Source: Seriola aureovittata (taxonomy: Eukaryota; Chordata; Actinopteri; Carangiformes; Carangidae). From it: a DNA stretch of 64,000 nt. Positions 1 through 12,437 of the stretch are shown one piece after another; within the stretch, counting starts at the first letter, position 1, and every line of letters starts with the position of its first letter. The stretch spans positions 4,688,236-4,752,235 of the forward strand of contig NC_079380.1 in NCBI RefSeq assembly GCF_021018895.1. The letters are read 5' to 3'. The notes beneath the pieces were generated by a model that searched no databases, was not told the DNA's origin, and saw only the letters and a list, made by a program, of their open reading frames with translations. Position numbers and translations under genes: made by a program.

Positions 1-1433
1 TCAGCTCCTAATTCACACTTCATAAATCAAGATGGCCTATCCTCATGTGAATTCATCTCTCTCTGTGCTGGATAATAGTGGCACTATTGTTCCACCATGA
101 GGATTCATTTCAGAGACATAAACTATCCTGGAGGCCGATGTATAGCCTTGATAGCTCCAACAGCTCCTGGACGTCCATACGGAGACGTCGAGGACTGAAA
201 TTGCAGTCCTCCGTGTCAGGCCATGTCTGGTTGGTTATATTTTCAACTCCGCTGGCAGCTAAAATAGTTCCAAAAATAAGAACACTAATTGGCCAGTGTT
301 TATTTCTGTATGGGAGAAATACTCTAAGTGTTTTTAGCAGGTTGTTTGTGGCACGATGGTTTAACAGTCAGGGCTCTCTGGGAGGTACAGCTCAGTCCAC
401 TGCATGGAAAAAGAGCCGACTCTCCCCTTTTTTTAATAAATAAGGTCTTTTATACGAAAATTGGTAATACAGTATAGTTGTGTGTGAGGCTGGCAAGGCA
501 GCCTGTGACATCATGAGTGTTGACTCATGAGCAGATGAGTGATGCACACTGAGCTTTTTGCCTCCTCTCAAACTCGTGTTTAGTGCCACAGAAAAGTAGT
601 AAAGCCTCTCTCTCCTTCTGTCTGTCTCGCTGTCTCTCGCTCCACAGCTAGGAGTTGGGGAGGGGGATCTGGTAATGAAGCAAGTGTTTCTATGCGTTGT
701 GAGGGGGCTGTCAGCTCTACACACAGCAGACCTCTGTCACCTGTTACCACCAGCGGGAGTCCTGGGGCGACAGGCGTGGAGCCAAGCGTGGCAGCCAGTA
801 GCAGGGCCCTGGCTCCACCTATAGACAGCTCAGCAGGGTGATTTACTCTGCCTCCATGCAGAGGTGTCTACGGACACTCATGTAGCAGCGGCGGCATACA
901 GCCAGGCTGATGTCTGAGTTTTTACACCCCATCGTCTCATGTGGACATGAAACAAACTGCAGTTCTCACGTTTGGATTATTTGGCATGGTGATAAAAATC
1001 AAATGGAAGGCTCAGCTAATTGGTTCTTTCTTCACTGAATTAGCTGAGGATAAGAACCTTTGGGGGCAGCCTCGAAGTGGACACACTGAAAAGGACCAGT
1101 TAGGATTCAGTATAATTAAAACAATGTTTGGCGTAGCGTATCACCTGTATCAAACACAACTGAAGGCGCTGTAAAAAGCGGGCTGTCGTAGCCTCCTTCT
1201 CTTGCATCTCATTGACTCCATGATGTCTCTTCAAGCACTTTGTGTCTTTTGTATTTCTTAATAGTGAATAGTACAAACGGCAATAACAGCGCATGGTTTC
1301 TCTTTTCAAAAGGCATTCATGGTCTTGGTTGTACTCATGAAAAGTGGTGTAAGTAGCTGTGTGAAGTATCCTGCATACTTTCCCATCTCCGCACCTAACC
1401 TCGAAGGCAGCCCCTCCAATTCTAAAGCAAAAA
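1..1433. other. Intergenic or intronic DNA, no gene recognised
   Basis: Mixed-composition DNA without a supported exon. A long pyrimidine tract ending in CAG at about 604-647 on the plus strand looks like a splice acceptor. The sequence after it has early stops in the frames I checked and no recognisable protein, so it is not called. The short open frames here overlap on opposite strands and match no family I know. The stretch could belong to a large intron of a neighbouring gene. Confidence 0.5.
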
Positions 1434-1839
1434 TACCCAGAAGGCACACAGCTGTCCACCACCGCCGTTAGCCGTTGATATTTGGTTGAAGGAAGGTTGT
1501 CATGTCGGGTGACCAAATACAACATCTAATGCCAGCATCAATTTGATGTAGAAAACCGATGACAGCTGACGTTGATATTTTGTTGGTTTCAAGTCGTGTT
1601 GTATAGTAACCAAAACCCAATGTCTTCCAAACGTCTCATGCCAACGCCATCTTGACACAGGAAACCTATGGAAAACTGTTTGCGAAAATACCGACGTTCT
1701 AGTCATGAGGTATGGTGACCAAAATTCAACATCTGCTCAATGTCACAATGTCAGTTAGCAAACATTTTTTTAATGTCTGTCCGACGTTAGAGTTCAACGT
1801 CTTTCTAACATTGCAGTGACGTCCGGTGCCAGCTGGGTA
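1434..1839. mobile_element. Short non-autonomous element with imperfect terminal inverted repeats
   Basis: The left end reads TACCCAGAAGGCAC (1434-1447). The right end reads GTGCCAGCTGGGTA (1826-1839), whose reverse complement is TACCCAGCTGGCAC, so the 14-base ends match at 12 positions. Between them are several degenerate repeats containing GACGTT or CAACATCT (for example around 1480-1560, 1570-1630 and 1700-1810). I recognise this sequence type as a common interspersed repeat of fish genomes, but I do not assign a superfamily. I see no transposase and no clear target-site duplication. It is probably an old DNA-transposon derivative. Confidence 0.6.
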
Positions 1840-4800
1840 GTGTCAGCGGAGGGAGTTCACACACGAAGATCTGACAAGAACTTAATGTGAAGCAAATTGA
1901 TGTCGATGTTGTTTTTCGTCATGCAGCAGCTGATGCTCATGATGCTGTTATTTCTCTCAGTGTGAGCGACAACAAAGAACAAAGAATTAAACTTTATGCA
2001 AATAAGCCGCAATACAGTGCAGCCGATGGCGAGTACAACAGAAGTGTATGTCTTCACAATGACTGCAGCCTTTAGTGGTTTTCCACATGGAAAACAACAT
2101 GAAGATCCTTCTCTATTTACATGGACAAAAAAAAAAAAAAACAGGGAAAAATTTTCAGAGCTTTTAGTGATCCCTGATGCAGTTTATTACAAACATAGCA
2201 CTTTGTTATGAACATATTTGTAAGGTAACAACAATGGATTCTGCATTAGCTATGGTCTAAATTTATACACCTACACATTATTCAGCAATTTTATGGTACT
2301 TTTTGTGACAAAAATGTCCACAAGGTCCAGCAGCACGATGCCCACAAGAGGCAGCTACCATGGTGTATATATATATATATATATTCACACAAAAACATGT
2401 CAAAGATTTTCAGGTGAGCTTGCTGGCTCTCTATGAAGCTGAAAAAAGAAAAACTGCAGCACAAGATGAGACAGAGAAATGAAGACTGACAGCAAGAGGA
2501 ATGAGACTTGAGTTGGGACGGGGGGGGGGGGGGGGGGGGGGGCTCGCTAGCCATTGCAGCAGCAGTCAATGCTGCAGTGGAAAGGGTTAACGCGAGACAG
2601 TAAAGTGAATCCAGATGTGCTGTTATTATTAATATCTCTGGCTGATGAATGGGAAGGTAAAATTACAGGCGCCAGCCAGGGAGGCCCCGTGTGTTGCCCT
2701 GCCACCCAGGCGCTTCCCAGCTCACCTCCACAGCTCCAGCAGCAGCAGATCGGGGTGAGACCGCAAGCGAGCCTCCACGTGGCTTCAGCGTGTCAAACAA
2801 CCAGGAGGCAATTAGACAGACAGGCAGTCACTTTCGCTGGCCTGCGGTCCAGCAGTGGCCAGAGCAATGGGTGACAGACACATGACTTCATTCCTCACTT
2901 TCATCTCAGCCACTGCTCTGTGTCAAGTTAAAATGAAGGAATGATTCCATACTAGCGTCCAACCAAAAATGGCTTTCTGAAGGACAATCCCTGTGACGAT
3001 ATAGTGACATTTCTGGAGTGAAGCTTATTCACTCAACCACTTTCATGCCACATTAAAAAAAATATTCCACGTATCCACCAGACAGGAATAAGACAGTGGA
3101 ACCAATGGCCAATTAATCAAATAGTCAGTCTACAAAAATGAACTGTTTTGACCAGAGTAATTGTCTTTTTTTTTTTAAAGCAACAATGTCAAAGATTTCA
3201 AGGCTCCAGCTGCTCATATTTGCTGTTTTTCTCTGTATTACATGCCAACAAGCTAAAATATCATTGGGCTTTGGCATGTTAATTAGACAAAGGAAACAAT
3301 CTGAAGACATCACCTTCGGTTGTAGGAAACTGTGATGGGTATTTTTATCACTATTTTCTTACATACAAACCAAATGATTGAGCTATTGAAAAAAAAAAAA
3401 AACAGAAATTTAGAAACTCAGTGACTGAATTAATAACAAAATAATCAGGTTATAGCAAATGAGAAATGAATCAAAAAGGCCTCATGTAGCAGGTCTGTGT
3501 GAGGACTAAATCAACATGTTTGTTTAACTGAACGGAACTGTCAGGCAGCTCTGTGGGCTTGATAGGAAGGAACCTATAATCACTTTATTGGCTCTATAAG
3601 CTCCTCACACTTCCTCCAATTCACACCTCAGTCAGCCTCTCGTGTTGGTTCAACATGTGACTGTGTTGTTGCTGTGAACTCAAACAGACGTGGAGACAGA
3701 CGGGATTTCACACCATTTCTGGGAGGCAAGGGTAGTTTTTTTTCTTTCTTCCTCTCTTTTTCTCCTTTTTTTTTCCTGAGTCCTGTTATTTAACAGAAGC
3801 TCTGCTGGTTTAGATTAAAAGTTTCTCAGACATGTTTAAAAACTGACACATCAGAGCTTCAGACTGCTACAGATAGACAATCATATGGTGAGACTTTTTT
3901 TTTTTTTTTTTTTTAATTTAGTTCAGTTTACCCAAAATGTTATTTTCAGGCTAGTTAACCTTCATCTTTTAGGCTGACACATGTTTGTGAACAGTAAATT
4001 ATCCCTAGTGCTATCCAACCGCACAGAAGAAGGAAAAAGAAGATTAACTCGTGTTTATACTGGTTGTGTTTTATGATGGTCAGTTTACAGGTTTATGGCC
4101 GGGGTTGCGCTTTTTATTTCTCATTACATGCCTGTGTACACGGCTATCTCCTGTGAGTTGGCAGATTTTGTTGCATTTGTGTGTTATTGTAAGTCAAACA
4201 ATGAATTTATAATAGATAATAGATACATTTTCGCATGTGGACGGGGGGGGGGGGACATTCGCTGGATGACTGTATCATGAATGAAAGTTATTTGTGGGTC
4301 TAAATGCAGTGGCTCAGGAATTACCTTGCTGCCTTGCTTAACAGCCACTGTTTATGACCTATAATAAAATCAAAACTTACACTCGTCTCACAACAGAAAC
4401 AGAGATATGATAATGTGAGTCAGTGTTTACTTTGAGAGTTTTACCCCACAGAAATCAAACAGTCAATTAATTTAACACCAGCCCTTACCAGTTGACGTTG
4501 GTTCATCCGTGCAGCCACTTTCTACATCTTGTTCAGGCAGGCGCTTTTCACTGCATGCACTTGAGGAGAGGCCTGGAAAAGTCTGTCACAGGATGATGGA
4601 GGTAAATGCTGAAAAAGGAGTAAAAAGAGCAGACACGAATGTTTTTATTGATTCAGTATTTCAGTGAGGACGGTGAACTTTAAGAAGACGATATTAAAAA
4701 AAAATTTAAAAAAGGGAGAATTTCCCCTCTAGAACTGCAAGACATTATCATTTGTTTAAACAACTTAAACAACTTATGGTTAAGTTCAGTGGCAAAGCTG

Positions 4801-5262
4801 GAGGTAGTCGGATGTTCTTGAAGTCTGGCAGAAAGTTACAGGAAGAGACTCAGTGTATATGGAGGGGTGCACACTTGAGACTGGAGTTGATGTTTTGTCT
4901 CCTACCAACAGTCAACAACTGGTTTCTTTGAACAATGAGACTGGATCTTTCCCCAAACTTAGCCATACAGCTGTAGATGCTTAAAACTAAACAAAACAAA
5001 AAGCACTTTCAAAAAGCACTGACAAACAAGTAATTTTGTAATTTAGATGTGAGGATTTATTGCGAAACACCAGTGTGGATGAAACCCAATTTCACACAAA
5101 CATTGTTTTCTAGCTATTCTACATTACAGTCAATATGTGCATCTAACACTACGGTGCTGACAATTGCAGCTAAAGCACATTGAAAACCTCAAGAAAAGTG
5201 TCAACTGTCATTGACTCAAAATTATAAACAGTGTTTATGACTTTGCAAAACTCAGCCACTGT
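1840..5262. other. Intergenic DNA with simple repeats, no gene recognised
   Basis: No exon is supported. It holds a (TA)n run at about 2365-2384, a G run at 2520-2542, a T run at 3895-3914 and a short G run near 4243-4254. The open frames at 1857-2211 and 2291-2885 overlap on both strands and are partly low complexity. Confidence 0.5.
2520..2542. repeat. Homopolymer G run, 23 bases
   Basis: An uninterrupted run of 23 G. Such runs are length-unstable and prone to sequencing error. The minus-strand open frame covering it encodes only a proline tract here. Confidence 0.9.
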
Positions 5263-5345
5263 AACTTCTGCCTGTAGCTGAGATGTCTTAATGAGCCCTG
5301 GACCCTTGGAAGACCAGGTTCAAATTATATTAAGTCAAACTGGTT
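5263..5345 (+). repeat. Possible tRNA-derived SINE head, degraded
   Basis: A box-A-like segment (GTAGCTGAGATG, about 5274) is followed some 45 bases later by a box-B-like segment (GGTTCAAATT, about 5319). That is the spacing of a tRNA-derived internal RNA polymerase III promoter. The segment does not fold as an obvious full tRNA, and I see no clear SINE body. A chance match is quite possible. Confidence 0.25.
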
Positions 5346-5571
5346 CAGGTGAGGGCCTTGTGACAGCTGTGTCTAATAACCAAGTGGATCCAGGCAGACT
5401 TTGAGCTCTGATCGTGTGGTGTGTCATAATCATCACAGGCGACGAATGCAGATGTTTGTTAATGGGCAGAATATTATGCTGATAGTGTCCAAAATGTCAG
5501 GTGATATTCAGTGTCTCTGAAGTGCTTCGACTTGTCAGCTGCAAAAATTATATAGACAAAACGTTGGTGTC

Positions 5572-6100
5572 TTGTTGAAGAAGCTGTTTACAAGAGCAGA
5601 AGGTGAGGAAGAAAGTCAGGAAGAGGAGAAGGTTCCTGGCCGATGGAGCAGGAGACAGAGGGGAGGGTGTAGTAGAGGGTGGTGGGAACTGAGAATCAAG
5701 CGTAAATCTAGCAGGGGAGATGGAGCCTGGCTGGCCACAGGGGCTGTTGTTTTAACCGTCAGACGCACGACTGCAGGGAGGGGGTGGTGCAGTGGTTGTA
5801 GGTGGGATTTGGAGGGAAAGTAGGGGGGTGGTGTCCCTCTCGGGTTGCTGCTGTCCCCAAACAGTCCTGTGGGAGCTGCCCCAGTCAGCCACTCTGTCGC
5901 TGTCTGCCCCACCACCACCGCCGCCCGGCATGGGGCCCCCACCATTCCTCCACATGACAGCTCAGAAGACAACCTCACGCTGGCTTTACTCACCCTCCTT
6001 TGTGCATTTTCAACACAGGGATACCAGACAAATTATGCTTAATGACCGGCGGTGGTTGCCAGAGGAATGGCTGCTTTGTTGCCAGTGCCAAGTGTGTAAA
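5572..6100. other. GC-rich, stop-poor patch, nature uncertain
   Basis: This patch is clearly richer in G and C than its AT-rich surroundings. Frames stay open on both strands: minus 5616-5993, and plus 5572-5823 and 5792-6106. The predicted peptides are low in complexity (proline and glycine runs) and resemble no family I know. The listed starts at 5572 and 5792 are not convincing ATG starts in good context. It could be a low-complexity coding exon, a CpG-rich regulatory element or simple compositional bias. I cannot separate these by eye. Confidence 0.3.
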
Positions 6101-7035
6101 TGTTAGGGTGCAACCTTATACAGTCACCCTCAGTCCCACTGAGCAGATGCCCTTTCTGTTGCTGAAACAAACAGGCTGGACCAGGTCTGGGTCTTCAGGC
6201 TACATGCTGAAGCCTCTGAGTAGATTTCCAAATGTGTTGTCTCCAAATGATGATAACCAAAGTCTCTCAGGTCTAATCAGTGGCTGCTGGATGTTCCCAG
6301 AGCCTGGCTTAACACCTAAACTTTGGAATAGTTTGTCCAGTCAGGATGGTGGTTGACGGCTGATGAGAAACTGTTTGGGCTAATCAACAACACAGAGCTA
6401 GCAGACTGAGTTTAGTTTGCTTGCATGTACCTTAATTTTAAACATACTGGGAACAAATTAAAACGGGAGTGAGATCAGTCCAAATGTGTTTTGAAGTTTA
6501 TATTTTACAGCAGTTATCACTTTTACCACATCAGAGTTTTTTGCTATTTATTGCAATGTGTTCCTTGCAGTTTTTTAGTTGACAAATGTTATGGAAAATT
6601 CAAAACTGATCTCAAAGAATACACACAATAAGATAAGGTGGTGATAATTTATAGTTTTCTTATTGTCAACAAATCCCCAAAAAACGCCAAGAGGAACAAC
6701 AACAGTATCCAACAAGTATTGTGTGTGTAATCAAAGCCTGATATATCTTATTCCTCTAAGCCACAGAGCTTCATTATTGTCCAGAATCTATTAAAACACA
6801 TCACTGTTGCAGTGGGTGACATTTTCCTTCATTTCCATGAACACACACAGAGGTTTATTTTGTTTCAATCCCACACACACCGTCCTGTTAGCGTACACAC
6901 TCGCTAGGGCATCAAATGTGGATTAATCCGATGGTGAAAACAGTTCACAAATGCAGTACATCCTTGTGTTTGAGTAACATAATGAGACCAGTGATCAGTT
7001 AGCAAATTAACAAGCCTTTTTTTACAAAACAAAAC
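6101..7035. other. AT-rich DNA, nothing recognised
   Basis: No gene, RNA or transposon is visible. The open frame that ends at 6356 is short and unconserved in appearance. Confidence 0.5.
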
Positions 7036-7046
7036 TATATATATAA

Positions 7047-7122
<76 letters not shown>
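7036..7122. repeat. Compound (TA)n-(TG)n-(TA)n microsatellite
   Basis: (TA)n at 7036-7045, a short TG stretch at 7046-7055, then pure (AT)n to 7122, about 67 bases. Long AT dinucleotide arrays can form cruciforms and are highly variable in length. Confidence 0.95.
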
Positions 7123-7126
<4 letters not shown>

Positions 7127-7619
7127 ACAGTTGTGAGCTGTTTCAGAAAGTATTCATAGATGTACTAAAACATGTGTTCTTCACAAAAACCAAAGATTAA
7201 TGCCATATTTATCCTTCAGGGAATTAGACATCCAGCCTTCTGCTCAGAGACACATGTTTCCAGAAATTAGATGAAACAGCTTCAAATTTTTATTTTTCTT
7301 TGTGAAAGAAACATAATTCAAACAAAACAGAAAGCACACAGCCACATCGCCTAACAAATAATTTATTCTTATTATTTGTTGCAGTTTTAAATCACATGGA
7401 TGAAATTCCGTACTGTATTTTGCATTGTTTGACTGTACTGCGCAATTGTTCATTGTGTTTTTATTGGTTTTACTTGCTGCCAAAAGAATTTCTTAGGGAC
7501 AATAAAATTCTGAAATGAACTGCTTTGATGACGAATATAATTCTGCACTAGTTTCATTTCTAGATGTTCCTAAACTGCAGAGAAAGTAAGAAAATAAAAA
7601 GTACAGCACAGTCTTTCCT

Positions 7620-8360
7620 GCAAAGCTAACAGTGCTCCAAGCTCTGATTTATCTCCGGTGGAGTTGAATTACAAAGAGACTTTCAAAACAGGAAAATGTT
7701 AATTGATTTCTAATCAATGTAACTGAGCTGTGTGGGGAAGGCAAATACGGCGAGCTAGGATTTCGACTAATTTCAGAAGCCTGAAAAATGAGGAGTGGCA
7801 GAGAGAGGAGACTTTTTAAAAAGCTGGAGTCAGTCTGATTGCTCCCCAGGGAGACATTTCCACCCAAGTGTCCCACAAATGACATGTTTGTATGTAACGT
7901 AATATGCTTTCTTTAAGAGGTGACGCTTTAGTGGGAGACACATTCTTCCCAAGGGCCCTGCAGGCAAACACTGAAAAAGTGTTGGTTGTTCTCCCCCATC
8001 TTTCTTTTGTCAGGCTTAAAACTACTACAGAGAGATCATACCTGCTCAGGTGCCTAATTAAGTTTGATTTATACACCCTGCTGATTCACAGAATTCCTGG
8101 ATCGCCCTCAGGAGCATAAAGGAGTCACTTAATTTTACATTTATTCGTACATGCTGCATGTGTAATGTGAAGAAGCGAATTAACTATTTTCAAAGTGGAA
8201 TTTAATCCGATTTTTTTAGAGGGATTCTTGTGGGCAAATTTATTGGACTATGAAATCACACATCTGTGTTGCACACAAGCAAATTAACGGGCAATTTGTA
8301 CCAATGAGATCTGTTTTAGTTTAAATTAGACCATCACATAAACACAGAAACAAAGACATT
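7620..8360. other. Candidate conserved noncoding block
   Basis: Complex, non-repetitive sequence with overlapping open frames on both strands (minus 7649-7885 and 7816-8076, plus 7904-8119). No protein match is recognised. It contains homeodomain-type AT-rich motifs such as TTAATTG (about 7699) and GAATTAAC (about 8178). Such stop-poor, high-complexity blocks in gene deserts are often regulatory. The evidence is compositional only. Confidence 0.25.
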
Positions 8361-11300
8361 TTCCACTGCTTCGGGCTGTGTGCTGTTTGTTTTCTGAAGC
8401 ATTTTTCTCACGCAGAACGCGATGTAAAGACGTCCGCAGAGTTTCACAGCAGACACCAGTTACATTTGTGTATTTGAAAAAAAAAAAAAAAAAATCACAG
8501 CCATGTTTTGGCCCTGATGTGGGTCTTTTATTAAGGACCCAGATGCAGACAGATCAGATGGACCTGGCAACTTATCATTTCCCAAAACCTGATGTGTGAC
8601 ACTGACAAGAATGAAAGGGAGGCCTTACAGGCACACAAGCAGGGAAGAGTAGTTCTGTAAAGGTTTTAATTTCATGGACGCCCCAAATAGACAAACAGTT
8701 GATTAAGATCTAGTCTGTTGTTTGTTATTGTCTGTTGTTGTCTGTTGTTGTTCATTTATTGTTGAACTGTATAGTCGTCTTTCCTGCTTGTACACAGGGA
8801 GGAAGAAAATGTTTGTCCTGGTAAATTAAAGTGAATCTCATTTTTGAATTACACATCAAGAACCACAACTCTACACAACTACACTCATTACACTGGTTAC
8901 AACATCATGTTGTTTTGTGTTACTCTGGCCTGAGTTTTTGAGGAGGTTTGGACATTAACGTCAGAATTTTGTAACTAATTTGAGAAAAAAAAAAGAAAAA
9001 AGATTTCAACCATCTTGCAAATGAGAATGAAAGAACAGGGATCGAGACCAGACCACTATGACTCTGCATGTTTGCACATGTGCACTGAAACAGTTATAAG
9101 TCCCTATGTTTGTTCTTCCTGTTCTTCCTGCCTATCCCAACCCTCATTCATTTCACTGATTTGCTTACTGTACATTGTACCTTGGCTTGTGAAATATAAA
9201 GCTTTGAACTGCTGTTTAGTGGCAGCATTGCTTACACCTGACTGTAGATATTAAATGTTGGATATTCCCCAAGCTTCCCACAGGTACAATCTTTTTGGTG
9301 CTTAATTCCTCTTTTTTAGTTACTATCCCTCCACCACAGATCAGCAAAGACACCGAATCTAAGAGTGTAAATACTAAAAAGTACTACAAAGACAAAGTCA
9401 AAGTTTGGAAGAAACCCATGTGATTCATCTAATTCAGACTCCAGACTTCACATTCCACAGGAACAGGATGGTGGATTTTGTCCCCATCACTTTTATGGAA
9501 ATTGTTCAGGAAATGGAGGAATGATTGAAAACTCTTTCGATGTGCGTATGAGCATTTAACTATTGTTTTTAGACAGACTTGAAACACTGAGAAGTCCAAT
9601 GAGCATGATGAACTCTCCACTGCTTATCCTAAATTTCCAATTCAAATGTTTTCCCACACCAAAAGGATTCAATTAATTATTGTTATTGTTTATTGATCTT
9701 TCAGTCTTTAAAATTTCCCCAGTTCTCAAGGTGATGTCTTTGAATTGTTTACACAAATTTTAATTTAAGTGTGTGTACTCAATGGACAACGATATACAAC
9801 AAATAAAAAGCAGCAGATCGTTAGAGTTGAGCAGCTGGAAGCCCTGCACTAAAACCATTAATCTGTTATCAATTAATCAATCAATAAATTAGTTCAGCTC
9901 AATAAAAGTGGGTCACAAATGCACACATGCCTGCGTCGTCACTGCCTCCTTGATGCATTTCAGATCTGCAACAGATAAATGTTGTTTCTTTGGGGAAAAT
10001 CTAGATTGATAGATGGTCTGCTGTGTTGTGACATGGCAATTTGGCATGGATTGGTGCACTGTCACCAAGGTCCAGTGATCAAAGGAGTCACAGGGGTCAG
10101 CAGGACAGTTCACAGTCTTCACACCCATACCAGCCCTCCTTCAGAATCACTGCATATTTTTCCATCTTATCCCCTGCAGTGTGAACTCAGGAGGTCTGAC
10201 TTGTGGCTGCAGACAAACTATTTCTGATGTGAAAGCTGCATTTTTGTTAAATTCCATCTCCAGTTAGTGCAAAATGATCAGTTCTATGTTTTTATTGTGT
10301 TTTTACACAGAGCTTCCTTGAGATCACTTCTTAATTAAACATTGGTCACTACAATGTCATCTTCTTTGGATTGTGTGTTGCAGGGTTTGAGTTTGTGTTG
10401 GTGGTGCACTTTTCTTGGCAAGTATCACTGCTCAGTTCAGAGTATTTTTCCCAGGAAGACCTACCTGACACCTGGTATTTACAACTGCAATAAAAACTTT
10501 AATGAACTGGATACTCATCAAATTGCTATTGTGTGCTATTGTAGTGGTAAAACAGATATTTGCCTATTTTAAACTATTGATTATCCCCTTCAGTTTGTTA
10601 GTTTTAAATGAAGCACACATCATTGACCTGGTGGAAGGACTGAATCCAGTAGCTCTGTCAGACACAAGCTCTTTGGGGATCAAAGAAATTCTCAGCCAGC
10701 ATGGGTGCTGTTTGACTGTGAAAACTCAACGTCGTGGCCCTGACTAGAAGGGATTCACTGTGAGATAGAGACACAGGGGATCAGTGGCCAGTCCAGCTGA
10801 GGGCAGGGAGGGAGGAAGGAGGCAGAGATGGGGGTTGAAAGCAAACAGCCTACTGCCAGTGTGATATATGTTTAAGCCCACTGGGTGCAGAGCAGAGACA
10901 CCCAGCTTAAGATCTTTAACTCGTCTCAGCAACTAGGATGGTCGATCCCTGCCGACTCTGTGACTCAAGCTGGTGCTTTATTAAAGAAAAACAGAAGCTG
11001 TGCTTAAATGCCCATATGAAGGAAAAGACCACAGCATAGTATCTGCTGAAAAATCGGTTTCATTACGTCAAATAATCACTTTTAGGTGTAAATATAAGCA
11101 TGTGCGACCTGTAACTGTACCCTTTAATCTCATGGGTTAGATGAGACCCTGTGAATCAACAACAGAAATATTACCAGGTACCTGCCATATTCCAACACAT
11201 TCCTCCCTGTCTTTGAAAGGGTTAAATTATGTAACTTCTGCTGAGGGCTTTTATTGCTAAAATGTTCCAGTATACCTCTAAAAAGCTATTTTAGAGTGAA

Positions 11301-11364
11301 AAAATAAAGTGCTCAAAAAGTTAGAAGGGTTAAAAGGGCATATTATTGAAATGTGGAAGTTTTT
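8361..11364. other. Intergenic DNA, nothing recognised
   Basis: No supported exon. There is an A run at 8477-8494 and a short TCTGTTGTTG-like repetition at about 8715-8755. The open frames at 9015-9254, 9913-10227 and 10342-10747 give no recognisable proteins. Confidence 0.5.
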
Positions 11365-11408
11365 GTAAATGATTTGTGTGTCGGCATGATGAATCATTTA
11401 GGATAGCA
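11365..11408. repeat. Partial third copy of the 12.1 kb repeat unit
   Basis: GTAAATGATTTGTGTGTCGG followed by CATGATGAATCATTTAGGAT aligns with the start of the two 156-base-spaced units at 12079 and 12235. It is separated from them by the hAT-like block at 11516-11990, so that block may have inserted into a former tandem array. Confidence 0.4.
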
Positions 11409-11515
11409 GTGGGTGACACAGCTAAAATCCTCTATCTTAGTATATGTGATTTTATATCTCAATATCAATACATTAGATAATAATAAATACCCATGATAAT
11501 CCATGATAGTGATGA

Positions 11516-11990
11516 TCGCAGTTATATCCACGGGCACTGCAGTTTATCCGCGGACCAAATCATAAAAATGAACATTCTGATTAACAGCTGTAGGACTGCG
11601 GGTGGGTGAAATATTATATGTTTGAGGACTTTCTTTAAAATGTGAATATATTTTAAGATTAATTTTCCTGAGGCATGAATTAGACTCTGTGATTGCACTG
11701 CTGCACTTATTATGAGCTTTTAAATTGTTTGTGTTCATAAAGGAGAAGTGACATTCAGTTTCATTTTACCAAAGTAATTACAACTTTTACTTTACTGACT
11801 TCAGTGTAATATGTTACCATATCATCAGGCGTAATATCCCACTGAGAAATAATGGTAGTGCGTGATCAGGTGCAGATCTCTTAAATCGTGGAAAATAATT
11901 TGTTCGGGTGGCGGATGGACGATTTATGCATACATGTGGATTCGGATGACGGGCTTCACTAGTCCGTGATGATTTGCAACATTGGCCACA
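11516..11990. repeat. Old hAT-like interspersed repeat with inverted segments
   Basis: The left part carries TATCCACGGGCACTGCAG and TTTATCCGCGGACC (about 11525-11556). The right part carries GGCGGATGGACGATTTATGC and TGGATTCGGATGACG (about 11910-11953). CCGCGGA/TCCGCGG-type motifs facing each other like this, with a TGCGGGTGGG segment between, match a repeat type I associate with fish hAT-like nonautonomous elements. No transposase is present. The boundaries are approximate. Confidence 0.4.
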
Positions 11991-12078
11991 ATGGCCTTAT
12001 ACACTCAGAAATATTTAAAGTTATAGTTACCATGGTATGAACAGTATGGAAAACGCACTCGGGTCTTGTTCAGTATAT

Positions 12079-12345
12079 GTATAATTTGTGGGTTGGCATA
12101 ATAAATTATGTATGATATTGTGTATATGTAGTAATATTTCATCTGACTTTAAGAAAATGCTGAATAAAATCTTTATAAATATAGAATAGAGGTTTTTAAA
12201 GTAAGTAAAAATGGCTGTGGAGGTTTCATTAAATGTATAAGTCATGGGCTGGCATGACAAATCATTGGATATTGTGTATGCATAGTGATATTTAATCTGA
12301 TTATATAAGATTTTTATGGTTTCATAAGAGAAACTACTGTGATGA
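12079..12345. repeat. Two degenerate direct repeats with 156-base period
   Basis: GTATAATTTGTGGGTTGGCA at 12079 aligns with GTATAAGTCATGGGCTGGCA at 12235. The match continues for about 75 bases through ATATTGTGTAT and AGTGATATTTAATCTGA-like segments. The period of 156 is a multiple of three, so the minus-strand open frame 12027-12437 (136 codons, ATG start) runs through both copies in the same phase. It yields two related peptide segments around LCQPTNYT and SCQPMTYT. I recognise no protein family, and the region is AT-rich, so a noncoding repeat is the default reading. Confidence 0.55.
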
Positions 12346-12437
12346 CCAAATAATAAAAGGCTTATTTTGCTGTGAGCAGGAAAAACATTTTGGACTATAC
12401 TCCTCCAGAAATATACTTCACAATAGGTTGATGCCAT

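Noticed and set aside
604..720. Plus-strand splice acceptor after a long pyrimidine tract
   Set aside because: No open frame or recognisable exon follows it. Pyrimidine-rich simple sequence is common here.
5616..5993. 125-codon minus-strand proline-rich frame as a gene
   Set aside because: Low-complexity peptide with no domain. Other frames are open over the same bases, and no clear exon boundaries exist. Kept only as a GC-rich patch.
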